Source: Phallusia mammillata
Taxonomy: Eukaryota; Chordata; Ascidiacea; Phlebobranchia; Ascidiidae
Length of the DNA: 64,000 nucleotides
NCBI GenBank assembly: GCA_003260075.1
Contig: QLIY01000054.1
Span: forward strand, 62,001 to 126,000
Direction: 5' to 3'
Shown: piece after piece, positions 12,801 through 23,304 of the stretch
Layout of the letters: every line of letters starts with the position of its first letter
How positions within the stretch are numbered: position 1 is the first letter of the stretch
Program-made: the position numbers and the translations under genes
The notes under the pieces: generated by a model
The model's database searches: none
What the model was told of the DNA's origin: nothing
What the model saw: only the letters and a program-made list of their open reading frames with translations

Positions 12801-15800
12801 GTGGCGATGAGATTACAGAGCACCAAGATCGACTTCAACTGACTGGTGATGAACCTGGTTGCCCGTTCTCTGCTTTGAGACAAAACCCAGGATTTTGGAA
12901 TTATAAAATGTGCAAGCGCCGTTCACAAATCGATCACAACGATTTAAAGAAAGTTGAGCGCCGCTTCAGAGAGAGACAAGTTCAGCAAAACGGGACAAAT
13001 GAGTTTCAAGATTCGATGCGAAATTTCAGTCGCATTTCAAAACCGCCAACAGACGCTGACCAAGAACCTTTAGAGAAGCAAACTCACAAAAACGAAAGCA
13101 AAAGGTCAAATCCATCATGTCGCATTGGTGTCGCCACGTTTTGCCGGGCATTTCCTTTTCACCTGGTCTTCAACCGCCAAATGCATTTGCTGCAAGTAGG
13201 AACTGCAATTTTACGGGTCATGGATTTGAAGCAGGCCGCTCAAATTGTCGGTGGAGCGAAACAGGGAGGCGTGAAGGCAAAATTCACTGATCATTTTCAA
13301 ATCACGACCCCAACTGTGCAGAAAGATTTGGAGTTCCTGGGCATTCTCGAACTCGTAAACGAGCCATTCACGATTCAACTGAAGAACAAGAATGTCAACC
13401 GAAACTCCCAGGATCGACACTCCTCACTTATGGAGGTGAGAATATTTTTTACATGAAATGATTGACGTTTTAATTAGGAAACTATAGTAAGTTATTTTTA
13501 TTTACTGCGACTAAATGATTCAAAATGTGACGGTTTCCAACAACCAACCAACATCGACGAAGCAACAGTGCATTCTTATCAGAATCAGTCAGCAAATAGT
13601 CTAAACCAGGGGTGGGGAACCTTTTTGTTTATCAAGGCCACCAAAAGGTTTATCGACACTCGTTTAGGTCGCATGGACCATTTCCCAGGCCACGGACAGA
13701 GGTGTTCAAACTTTGTGACGTACAGAATTGTCGTTTTGCAAATCCCTTGTAGAATTGTAGCACTTACGGTCCAAGCTAAATATAATCCCTTACTGCATTT
13801 CAATCTTAACTATACAACATTCAGGATTTATTTAACCTTGAAACCCGCTTGACTCGCTAAATGATCTAAGAGCACCTTGTGACACCGCAAACGAGTTTAA
13901 GACATTCGATTATGCGCAAACAGTTGTTCTTTTGCAACACAAGTAAGATTGTAGAATCTTGGGCTCTTGGTAGTACTACGGAAATCGCTATGTAAACCAC
14001 TATGGGACCATTTAGCTCTAGTTTGAAAACCGCTGCCCTAGAACTAATCACATAGTAATGTGGAATAAAAATCGAAAAATACGTTTCTGTCTATTTTTCA
14101 CCGCCTGGTGCAGTCCTTAATATCAACATCCTAAATTGTATTTTGACATCGAAGGCCGCAGGTTCCCCACCCCTGGTCTAAACGATACATATTTCGCCGT
14201 TGTGGGCATCGTCAGGCACTACTGATCCAAAAAAAATCTTCACATTTAAGCAGCAGTGATCGCCGACATAAATGCCTACATATCGAAACGTTTGGGCAAT
14301 AAAAGACTTATTAGAGGTGCAACCTCTTCGATAAGTCTGGTCATACTTTCAACCCTGTTATAATTTATGTCATATCCCTTTATAATATATTTTGATACAT
14401 TTTACAAAACATATTTAATGTCAGTTTTGTTTGTTAAGTGACCGTCTACTTGCGGTGACGAATACAGCAGGGAGTTAAATGTTGATTTGAAAGATCGTGC
14501 TTTATCTTAATCGCGTCAAACTTTAACGTAATCGATTAAAACAGGGTCGGCGATTTTCTATCCTTGGCCTTTAATGTAACACTGCGCTCAAAGTTTGGCT
14601 TAGAAACACATTATTTCGCATTAGACTTGAAATTTTCGAGTACACATGCGTACAATAAGCGTTCACGAAAGGCAAAACAACAGCTGCAATTTCTGATTAT
14701 TTGTTTTTAAGCTACAGACCAAAACATACCAACTTAAAAAAACACATTGCTGTATGTGTGTTTCACCCATTGATACTCTTGAAAAATGAAAATGCAGATG
14801 ATGCGCTGGTAAAATAAACAAAATTTGAATTGAACATTTTCCTATAACGTACCCGTTAAGCTATTGGTTTAAGCGTGGGAAATATGTCTTGTACTAGTCG
14901 CTCTTAGTTAACCCGGCTTGGAAATCAAAATTGATTTTTTCTGTGTAATTAAACCAGCGCTCGTGTTTCTAATTTGAACAGAATTCCCAGTGGAAATTTG
15001 TTTCCTTTTTTGAAACCTACCGCCCTTGGCTGAGATGTGGATTTGTAAACAATTTTATCCCACTCAGCCAGTGTTTTCAGCACTCGAATCAGAGTTATTA
15101 TATTGTAAACCAACAATCATAAGCAATAAGGAAACATATAGCATATGTTAAACCATGATAGGATTTGATTCAATCAAATTTCGGACATTAGTGCCGCTTC
15201 GTCGTTTTGCAACGGACGCTACTCTTTTCGGATGGCCTTTGTTATAATATAATTATTTTTCATGGTATCACGCTGTTCTTGCGCCTTTCGCTTGTTGCTT
15301 GCATTCGTCATTCATTGCTCTGAAGAAGTCCTACCGTTCTGGTGGACGAAACGTCAGCGAAAATACAAGTTATGGATAGAAACAACTAGTATTTTTGTTT
15401 AACATTAACACCAGTTGAACGACATTTTTGTTAAATATGCAACCTGGTGGACGAAAACGCCTGTACAGCATTTTCTATTATCAGAAGAGATTATAATGAA
15501 GCGAGTCTATCAGCGGTCAGAAGGTATGTCAAGGCAGTCGATATCGGTACCATCAAAAAAGAATATGGCCACATCAGATTTGGATAGACTACATTACGAA
15601 CATAAGGCTCAATCGCCTCTAGGGGACAGCTCGATGTACCAACGGTTTGAAAAGGAATCCACCCAAGACGCCCGACCAATCCATCAAATTTCGGACATTA
15701 GTGCCGCTTCATCGTTTTGCAACGGACGCTACTCTTTTCGGATGGCCTTTGTTATAATATAATTATTTTTCATGGTATCACGCTGTTCTTGCGCCTTTCG

Positions 15801-16753
15801 CTTGTTGCTTGCATTCGTCATTCATTGCTCTGAAGAAGTCCTACCGTTCTGGTGGACGAAACGTCAGCGAAAATACAAGTTATGGATAGAAACAACTAGT
15901 ATTTTTGTTTAACATTAACACCAGTTGAACGACACTTTTGTTAAATATGCAACCTGGTGGACGAAAACGCCTATACAGCATTTACTAAGTCATTTATAGT
16001 TATCAATTCAAGATGACTATATATTTCGCCTATGTGTCATCTTCAGTGTCTTATCCAAATAGAATCTTGACGAATGAATGACTTTATGATTTATAAATTT
16101 GAATCAATAAGCATAAGGTTCATTGTAGTCTTTATCCACCAAGCAACGAACTGGGAGATTCTGGTTTAACATTTATACATAATGTATTGCACCGTAGGAT
16201 TTAATGGCTAAAACACAACTCACTACATCACATATCTTTCATTTGCTTTTTACAGCCATATTTTCAAAACCGAAACCAGTGCGACATGAAAATATATTGA
16301 TTTTACGAGCATGTACTGTTATCTCCTTGCTTAACTCCGCGCAATAATCCATACAGCGACAGACGACCTGTCATTCTTAAAATATGTTTCTGCCTGGCAG
16401 CCTGTTGTCCAGTGTTTCGGCATCGATATATCAGCTGTTGCTGCCAGGCATAATATCATCTTAAAAGAGCTCGTCTGGCTATTGTATTTTTATGCCAACG
16501 TTTTAACGTCCTACACAGGTCGCCTTCAGCAGGGCCCCCCCCCCCTCCAGTGTTTCGGCATCGATATATCAGCTGTTGCTGCCAGGCATAATAGCAACTT
16601 GAAAGAGCTCGTCTGGCAAATGTATTTTTATGCCAACGTTTTAACGTCCTATACAAGTCGCCTTCAGCAGGGTAAATAACACTGAATATGCTTTATGGCA
16701 TAAACAAAGGAAAAACAGCATTAAACGCGTACAACGCAACGAAAACACTGTGC

Positions 16754-16815
<62 letters not shown>

Positions 16816-19800
16816 AGGTGCCTGTAGCACGCTGAAAGCATCACGTCTGTTTTGATGTTCATTATGTTGCCCCGTTGGTGAATATTCCATGTGCCAGAAG
16901 AGCTCTATGAAATCAACATACAATAGTTGCCAATTTGAAGCATCAGAAGGCTACAGGTGAATGAAAACCAACTCCTTTTTCGCTGCTTTAGCTCTTGGCA
17001 GATTTTGAAGATAATATTGAAACCTGTTTTTTCACCACATTAATCCTCCATATTTGAACAAAGCCAAATCCGGCCAATTTCACCCCCTACAAGTGTGCTT
17101 ACAGCCGGTGAAGTATCTCTACATCAAGATTAGGCCGAATACGGCGGTTATTGAGTCTCTTACCAATATTAAATCGGGTCAATGAGGAGTCCTTCGTCGT
17201 TATTAGCTAAATTTGTTCAATTCCATTTCTTTGGATTCTAAAGCAACGATTGCCAATGCTTCGTATGTCGTTTGATTAATTGTATGAGTTAATACGCGTA
17301 GAAAATAGTTTCTCAAATATTTTTTACTCGGGGTTCGAACCCAGGGGACGAATCCTGATCAGATTATTATGTCTGTATGTGGGCCAGGCGGACCATTCGG
17401 CCAAGTTCCAGCTCTTAAGTTCTATAATATTTGCTTTTACTATACGATAAAATCCCTACTAGTGACAAACCACAGTACGCCAGGTCATTTAAGGCACCAT
17501 ACCAAACCAGTCGGTCACCAAGCATTCACCACCATGTGGAAAGGCACAGACTAGAAAATTCTAGCCTGCGGTGGGATTCGAACCCACGACAAGAGTCTTT
17601 CCGAGACTGTGCCGTGATCGCTGGTCTGCACACACGCTTCAGGGCTGATCCTAGTTATGAATTGATGTTCATCTACAAGTGATGCTGACAATATTTATGT
17701 GTGATGCAGAACATGGAGATCCGCGGTGGGATGTTGTTTGTGAAGGAGCAAGATTGTCTTCTCTTCATGGGATCTCCCAACCTCCACAAACTCGACGAAC
17801 TCCGCGGAACAGGAATCTTCATCTCGGACATCCCGATTCATGACGCAACGCGTGACGTCATACTCGTGGGAGAGCAGGCGAAAGCGCAGGAAAGCTTGAA
17901 GCGGCGGATGGATAAGTTAAGGTGAGGTTATCGATTGACGTCAATATATGTAAGGCATGCCTCGCCAATTCTTTGACCTTGTATAGGTCGGTGTGCACTG
18001 TCTGCAGCATTTATTGACTTGATGCTCTTATATTAGCCTTACCAGTTTTCATTTTGTAACTGCTGATTTCCTACAGAGCATCCTTGGAAGAGAACAACAA
18101 CGCCCTTGAGCAGGAGAGGAGACTCAATGTTGAACTTCTGTATTCGATTTTTCCCGCTGACATTGCAGAGAATCTATGGCTCGGAAAACAAGTCAAAGCT
18201 CGTCAACTTAAGGTTTTGCTTAATTATTGACACACACATTGTGGACAACTGAGTAGTAGACGAATGACGTGTTTGTTTTGAATACAGCGTGTCACGTGGT
18301 TTTGATAGGATAAAATGTACACGAGACAATATTAAATTTGTTGTGTACATATCAAGAACCACATATATCTAAATCGTACAAAACCCAGCGTAATTTAAGC
18401 TTCCTCCGTTTACAATATTTGTAGCTTTTGTAGCCCAATTGGACTCCTTCTTGGCTAGTTTTGACGAGCCGAGTTGCGCTTTTTGACAATTTGACGTGTG
18501 TATCACGCTGTACTTGTGGCTTGTAGAATTTGTAGGACAGATATCAGATTATAAAGAGCGGCGCTGCTTCAATGAGATTTTTACGTTGTGAACACCCCCC
18601 CCCCGCCGAGTTGCGCTTTTTGACAATTTGACGTGTGTATCACGCTGTACTTATGGCTTGTAGAATTTGTAGGACAGATATCAGATTATAAACAGCGACG
18701 CTGCTTCAATGAGATTTTTACGTTGTGAACGCTTACATTTTTCAGGACATTACCATGTTATTTTCGGACATTGTGGGTTTCACTTCAATCTGCTCCTCGT
18801 GTTCCCCGATGGAAGTGATCAGCATGCTCAGCAACTTGTACGTCCAGTTCGACCGCCAGTGTGGAATCCACGACGTGTACAAAGTAAGTAACTTTTACCT
18901 TTAGATACAGAAGATTTTACTGATGTATGTTCATTATGAATAGACTGTCTCATCTGTATCTCACATAACTGGTGCATAGGCTGTAAAAATGTTGATTATG
19001 CTGAAGAGAAACTTGAAAATGCAAATGTCCAAATAAACAATTTACTAATTTATAACTGAGGATGGAAAATATTTTGAATATTTTCCTAGTACCCCCCCCC
19101 CGTAAGTAACTTTTACCTTTAGATACAGAAGATTTTACTGATGTATGTTTATTATGAATAGACTGTCTCATCTGTATCTCACATAACTGGTACATAGGCT
19201 GTAAAAATGTTGATTATGCTGAAGAGAAACTTCACAAAGCAAATGTCCAAATAAACCATTTACTAATTTATAACTGAGGATGGAAAATATTTTGAATATT
19301 TTCCCAGTAACGAAATCAGCCAAAACATACCGTGGAATATATACTGTATATTGCGCATAAATGGCATCTTCAGTTCCTATAAAGCCACAAGATAAAACAC
19401 CAATTCGTATCGTATCGTATTTTATTTTGTTCACGTGCACTTGAACGCGACAAGCATAGTAACTTAAGACAGTACAATGGCACGACAAACACAGGATTAA
19501 AGAAGAATAAAAAAGGGTCTGATACCATTCAGTTCTATCACTCTCAGTTTACTGATATATATGTGTTAATTCAGGTTGAGACCATCGGTGATGCTTATTG
19601 TGTCGCTGGAGGTTTGCACTGCCAGACTAAAACGCACGCCCATCAGATCGCTTGGATGGCTTTGTTCATGATTCGATGTGCTCAGACTGTCTACACTCCC
19701 ACTGGCATCGCTATCACGGTGAGTAAAAACACTTTGATCACATTAACCGGTGAGTTAGTGCCGGTATTCATTTTGGACAAGACGTTATACTTGAATTAAC

Positions 19801-20996
19801 AAACCTCTGTTCCCCAATCTGAAAAGTCTCTTTCCAATGTTAAAAAAATAGCGGCCCAAATAGACATAAAAAGCAACATGCTTTATTATTCAAACGTTTC
19901 GACAAATGCTTATGTCATTACCAGTGATATGAACCCCCCCCCCAACCCTCGACCTCAGTTTTCCAACGTTCAATTAGTTTTTTAAGCCTTGCCATGCTGT
20001 CGAATAACCTTCAGGGCCGGAATGTAAAACATAAGCGTATGATATGTGTAAATATTTATTAATAATGTTCCAAAGTTTATTCTCTTTTTACTTTTTTTTG
20101 CCCCCCCCCCCTTTCCAATGTTAAAAAAATAGCGGCCCAAATAGACATAAAAAGCAACAGGCTTTATTATTCAAACGTTTCGACAAATGCTTATGTCATT
20201 ATCAGTGATATGAGGAGCCACATCAGTTACACCCATTTATATCCACTTGAGTCGCAAATAAGATTGATAAAATGGTGCAAAACAAAATGGTATAATAATA
20301 AAAGAAATAATAAAGCATGTCGCTTTTTACGTCTATTTGAGCCGTTATATTCCTCATTCAACTTATGAATAGATCTGTGTATAGTGTAATTCCTATGAAT
20401 TGTGTCAAGGTAATATGTTTTCACCAATAAAGGCAAAAACAGTCGTGATGAGATTGAAACCCTCGACCTCAGTTTTCCAACGTTCAATTAGTTTTTTAAG
20501 CCTTGTCATGTCGAATAACCTTCAGGATATGTGTAAATATTTATTAATAATGTTCCAAAGTTTATTATCTTTTTACTTTTTTTTGTAGATGAGAATCGGT
20601 ATTCACACTGGATCGGTTGTCACTGGAGTCGTCGGAACGAGAATGCCGCGATACTGTTTGTTCGGTAACAATGTCACGCTTGCAAACAGGTTTGAATCTC
20701 ACAGCGAAGGTGGAAAGATCTACGTCAGTCCAACGACACATAAGTAAATTCAATTTGTTGTAGGTTACTTTAGGTCAAAACCTTAATGGTCATTTGCCTC
20801 TAGGTTACTCCAGGACGATCCAGGTTTCAAATTCAGTGCTAGAAAGCGCGAAGATCTTCCCAAAGGCTTTCCCAGTGACATTCCGGGGGTCGGTTACTTT
20901 CTAAACAAATACGAGCCGAAACTGGACACTGAGGTCACTTCGACCTTGGGAATTTCGCGTCAAACCGAAGATGGGGTTTTGGAAACAGATGTATAA
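6851..20996 (+). CDS. GUCY1A: Soluble guanylate cyclase alpha subunit
   Basis: Makes cGMP from GTP as the alpha partner of the nitric-oxide-responsive cytosolic heterodimer. Twelve exons in consistent phase sum to 1206 codons plus stop: 6851-7081, 8580-8650, 9508-9701, 10256-10381, 10790-12079, 12705-13435, 17710-17921, 18077-18212, 18746-18883, 19575-19718, 20589-20743, 20804-20996. Order: divergent H-NOX-like N-terminus, long polar linker, HNOBA/PAS segment ([14 protein letters not shown]), coiled coil ending [20 protein letters not shown], then cyclase domain. LFSDIVGFT and ETIGDAYCV hold the two metal-binding aspartates that alpha subunits supply, and [15 protein letters not shown] has the alpha-type GNNVTLAN. 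Vertebrate alpha subunits are about 690-730 residues; the excess here is mostly about 460 residues between the H-NOX-like and PAS parts. ATG 6851 is the first good start. AATAAA lies at 21173-21178. Homopolymer spacers with duplications fall in several introns. Confidence 0.93.
12511..12600. repeat. SINE-related fragment
   Basis: The segment with GGTCTCCCAAGCATTC and CATATGGCAAGGCACAG resembles 17480-17550 and 50770-50825, the region next to the tRNA-like parts of those SINEs. It lies in a guanylate cyclase intron. The boundaries are not defined. Confidence 0.5.
13607..14175. mobile_element. hAT-family MITE
   Basis: Ends CAGGGGTGGGGAACCT (13607) and AGGTTCCCCACCCCTG (to 14175), with a perfect 8 bp target duplication GTCTAAAC at 13599-13606 and 14176-14183. 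At 569 bp with no transposase, it is a clean non-autonomous hAT insertion in the sixth guanylate cyclase intron. The perfect duplication suggests it is younger than the 2298 element. Confidence 0.93.
15173..15474 (+). mobile_element. Direct repeat copy 1 (hammerhead-bearing, Penelope/retrozyme-like)
   Basis: About 300 bp that recur almost unchanged 510 bp downstream (15683-15984). The repeat carries a hammerhead ribozyme core at 15317-15358. Direct repeats with type I hammerheads are known from Penelope-like element pseudo-LTRs and metazoan retrozymes. I see no reverse transcriptase between or beside the copies, so this is a fragment or a non-autonomous element. It lies in a guanylate cyclase intron. 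Confidence 0.7.
15317..15358 (+). ncRNA. Hammerhead ribozyme-like motif, copy 1
   Basis: Read 5' to 3': GCU (stem I), CUGAAGA core (fits CUGANGA), stem II GUCC at 15328-15331 pairing GGAC at 15344-15347 around a 12-nt loop, GAAA at 15348-15351, then CGUC and AGC (15356-15358), which pairs with GCU at 15317-15319. Stem III is almost absent. The ACGU before the expected cleavage C is self-complementary, as in the small Penelope-associated hammerheads reported to work as dimers. Activity is inferred from structure only. Confidence 0.65.
15683..15984 (+). mobile_element. Direct repeat copy 2 (hammerhead-bearing)
   Basis: Near-identical second copy of 15173-15474 at a 510 bp offset, separated by about 208 bp of unrelated sequence. 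One visible change is CGTCG to CATCG in the left part. Unlike the assembly-type duplications elsewhere in the window, no homopolymer spacer lies between the two copies. Confidence 0.7.
15827..15868 (+). ncRNA. Hammerhead ribozyme-like motif, copy 2
   Basis: Same arrangement as copy 1 with every core base and the stem pairs retained: GCU / CUGAAGA / GUCC-loop-GGAC / GAAACGUC / AGC. Two intact cores 510 nt apart would release a 510-nt unit from a transcript crossing both. Confidence 0.65.
16410..16672. repeat. Duplicated ~125 bp segment around a C11 spacer
   Basis: The block beginning CAGTGTTTCGGCATCGATAT occurs at about 16410-16534 and again at 16548-16672, separated by C11 at 16535-16545. 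The block itself resembles 6206-6320, so it is an interspersed repeat. The duplication with a spacer is probably an assembly artefact. Confidence 0.7.
16756..16815. other. Poly-C tract of 60, probable sized assembly gap
   Basis: Uninterrupted run of 60 C in the large guanylate cyclase intron. Much longer than the common 10-base spacers and without an obvious flanking duplication, which fits a placeholder for unsequenced bases. Glycine-only open frames on the minus strand arise from it and are not genes. Confidence 0.7.
17330..17660 (-). repeat. tRNA-derived SINE
   Basis: On the minus strand, 17562-17640 has a perfect T-arm (GTGGG-TTCGAAT-CCCAC) with a B-box, and an upstream stem-loop AGTCT/AGACT resembling an anticodon arm. 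The adjoining tail (TCTAGTCTGTGCCTTTCCAC) is shared with the copy near 50700-50912 and the fragment at 12511-12600. A second B-box-like GGGTTCGAACCC lies at about 17332. No complete acceptor stem was found, so this is a SINE, not a tRNA gene. Confidence 0.65.
18470..18732. repeat. Duplicated intron segment around C10
   Basis: About 123 bp beginning GCCGAGTTGCGCTTTTTGAC occur before and after C10 at 18595-18604, with a few substitutions. This is allele-level divergence, fitting two haplotype contigs that overlap but were not merged. Lies just upstream of the cyclase exon at 18746. Confidence 0.8.
18884..19306. repeat. Duplicated intron segment around C10, starting at a donor site
   Basis: About 205 bp starting at the splice donor GTAAGTAACTTTTACC (18884) are repeated after C10 (19092-19101). 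The second copy therefore has a donor with no exon before it. Copies differ by a few substitutions. Confidence 0.8.
19830..20588. repeat. Interleaved duplication A-B-A'-D-B' with two C spacers
   Basis: Block A (about 19832-19931), C10, block B (about 19944-20100), C11, block A' (from 20112), a unique block D containing the rest of a palindromic MITE, then B' (about 20459-20580). The first path lacks D. The intact path ends at the acceptor of exon 20589. The MITE (GCGGCCCAAATAGACATAAA ... TTGAGCCGTTATATTCCTC) belongs to the family at 5600. Confidence 0.75.
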
Positions 20997-21707
20997 TTTA
21001 GATCAAAAAACAGCAAGCACCTACCTCCTGTCAAACACCCTGCTTTTACTAATTAATGCACTATTAAAATTCTGGGGGTCAGAACAAATGCTTCACATTT
21101 TATCGCCTCCTCAAAGTTTCTTTTGGGCGTTGCTTGTCGTTATTTCTTGCTCTGATTCTTGTCTGTATTGCGAATAAATCTGTTCCTGAGCGTGGAGTTT
21201 TTGTACAAAACATCAATTTTAAAAAAAAGATGAGAATGTAGTTTAGCTAAAGCAGTTTTTATTTACTTGGTCTTTGGCTTACATCGAAATATTATTAGAA
21301 AATTCTATTTTTTTACACTCATCCACAAATGTGTAGGGAAAGTCCCTCTTTTCATCTGCGTTTCAACTTTCAATTTACAAATGCAGTTTGTCCAATTCAG
21401 ATTTTCCTTGTTGTGTAATTGTTTTGTTGGGCAGTTTTGTAAGCAAACAAGATTCATAAGTCACTATAACGTCTGGTTGTTGCATAAGTATGGTTCATGT
21501 CTAAAAACTAACATAAATATTTGAAGACCAAAGTAGAAAACACTACGAAATTATATTTTTTTGGAAATTTTAGAATCGGGAAAACTATATATAAGTTGAT
21601 TTTTCGTAAACTATTTACTGAACAGTATAGCACATATTGCAAAGTAGTGTCTGAAGCAAGCACATATTGCAAAGTAAGTCTGAAGCAAGTAAAGGTGACG
21701 AACTACA

Positions 21708-22019
21708 ATGGCAGAATACAACGAGAAGAAATCAAGGGATGGGCAAATGCGTGCAGCTATAAACCAACAATTGGTGGAAACGGGGGAACGCGAAAAGTTA
21801 AAGGAGTTGCTGAGGATGAGATTATCTGAATGTGGTTGGAGAGATCAATTGAAACAAATTTGCAAAGAAGTTGTTCGAGAGCGAGGTCTGGAGCATGTTA
21901 CTGTTGATGACTTGATACAAGAAATCACCCCTCAAGCGCGACAACTCGTCCCAGACAGTATTAAAAAGGAACTCCTGCACAGAATTAGAACTTTTCTTGC
22001 TCAACAAGCAAATTTGTAA
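21708..22019 (+). CDS. ENY2: ENY2/Sus1, transcription and mRNA export factor
   Basis: 103 residues in one uninterrupted exon from ATG 21708, close to the usual ~100 for the family. ENY2 is a small helical protein shared by the SAGA deubiquitinase module and the nuclear-pore TREX-2 complex, linking transcription to mRNA export. Recognised from the whole-length pattern: [19 protein letters not shown], then [31 protein letters not shown] and [17 protein letters not shown]. Upstream, 21521-21707 is AT-rich with a small direct repeat (CACATATTGCAAAGTA twice). The next gene, DTWD1, starts 294 bp after the stop on the same strand. Confidence 0.95.
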   Translation: MAEYNEKKSRDGQMRAAINQQLVETGEREKLKELLRMRLSECGWRDQLKQICKEVVRERGLEHVTVDDLIQEITPQARQLVPDSIKKELLHRIRTFLAQQANL

Positions 22020-22313
22020 CTTACATACACAAATGCTTATGTAAATATATACCTGTGTAAAATCATTTCTGCCATTTGTATGCCACATGTTGTTGTAGCA
22101 TGATTCACTGAAGCAATTCTTTTGTTCTGCAGACAATACTCTGACTGCACAGTTAACTTATCACAAACAAAATTTTCACAAACGAAATATCCTTTTTTGG
22201 TATTTGGTGCTATAATGTGTTTGACTTTCAATAGAAAAACTCTGTCTATTTGTCTTTGCTTTGATGTGGTTTTGCTATAGTATCATGTTTGTTTCCTTAT
22301 TATTTTTAGACAA

Positions 22314-23210
22314 ATGGAAGAGCAAATAGATCTAACCCCATTTGATAATTTTAAAATAAGTGGATTTCAACCCTTACAAGATCTTAAAAGGTCACCATGC
22401 CCTAAATGTAAAGCATCACGCATGTATTTTTGCTACACTTGTTACAAATATGTTGAGGATATTGACCAATCTAAACTTCCTAAAATCAAGGTGAGTTCAC
22501 GATTTAAAATGTTCCTTTGTTCTGACTGCTGATCGTTTGGTGTGTTAAAGTGCAACACATTGTACATATGATACAATAGTACAAAATACTTCCAAAACTT
22601 AAATAAAATGTAATCACATTATTAAAAAACTGGAAAGATTTTTTTGTGTCAGTTGTTATAATTATTCTGTTACATTTAACACAAAGAAAAAGCGATTGTA
22701 AAAGTAAACAATTTGTTTTGTTTTCTTCACTATAAAATCAACAAACATAAAAATCATACTTGGTAAATATGAGTGTAAGATAAGCCAAAGCCTAAATAAG
22801 ATAAGCCAGATATTTGACATCACATGTACATTCTTAATGAAACTTGCTTAATTGTATCAGTGATAATCCCATGTTGCAATTTGTTTCGTTTTATGATGCA
22901 GTCTTGTTGAAAAATGCTTGTGTTTTTTTGAAGTTGCCAATACCAGTAGATATCATCAAACACCAAAAAGAGCTTGATGGAAAAAGTACTGCAATCCATG
23001 CAGCACTAATAGCCCCCGATGATGTCCACATTTATACCTATCCAGTGATACCTGATTACTCTAAACAACAGGTAGGTTTTTGTTCAAAAAACAACAACAT
23101 GAAAACATATAGGAGGTAAAAAGCAGATAGTCAAAGGAGTGATTTAAAAAGATAGAGTGATTGCAAAAGTCAAAATAGAAGTGTTAATGTTTTGTGGACA
23201 ATTATTTGCC

Positions 23211-23304
<94 letters not shown>

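Noticed and set aside
15415-15762. 115-codon frame spanning the hammerhead repeats
   Set aside because: Part of it is repeat sequence, no reverse-transcriptase or endonuclease motif is present, and the product resembles no protein I know.
16641-16923. Glycine-only open frames on the minus strand (similarly at 31086-31274 and, plus strand, 50837-51052)
   Set aside because: They are translations of the homopolymer tracts, which are best explained as gap placeholders.
17562-17640. Functional tRNA gene on the minus strand
   Set aside because: The T-arm is perfect, but no acceptor stem closes and the unit continues into a tail shared with another repeat copy.
23212-23303. Poly-C tracts as telomeric, i-motif or G-quadruplex regulatory elements
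   Set aside because: Pure C without interspersed bases, standard 10-base length elsewhere and flanking duplications point to assembly, not biology.
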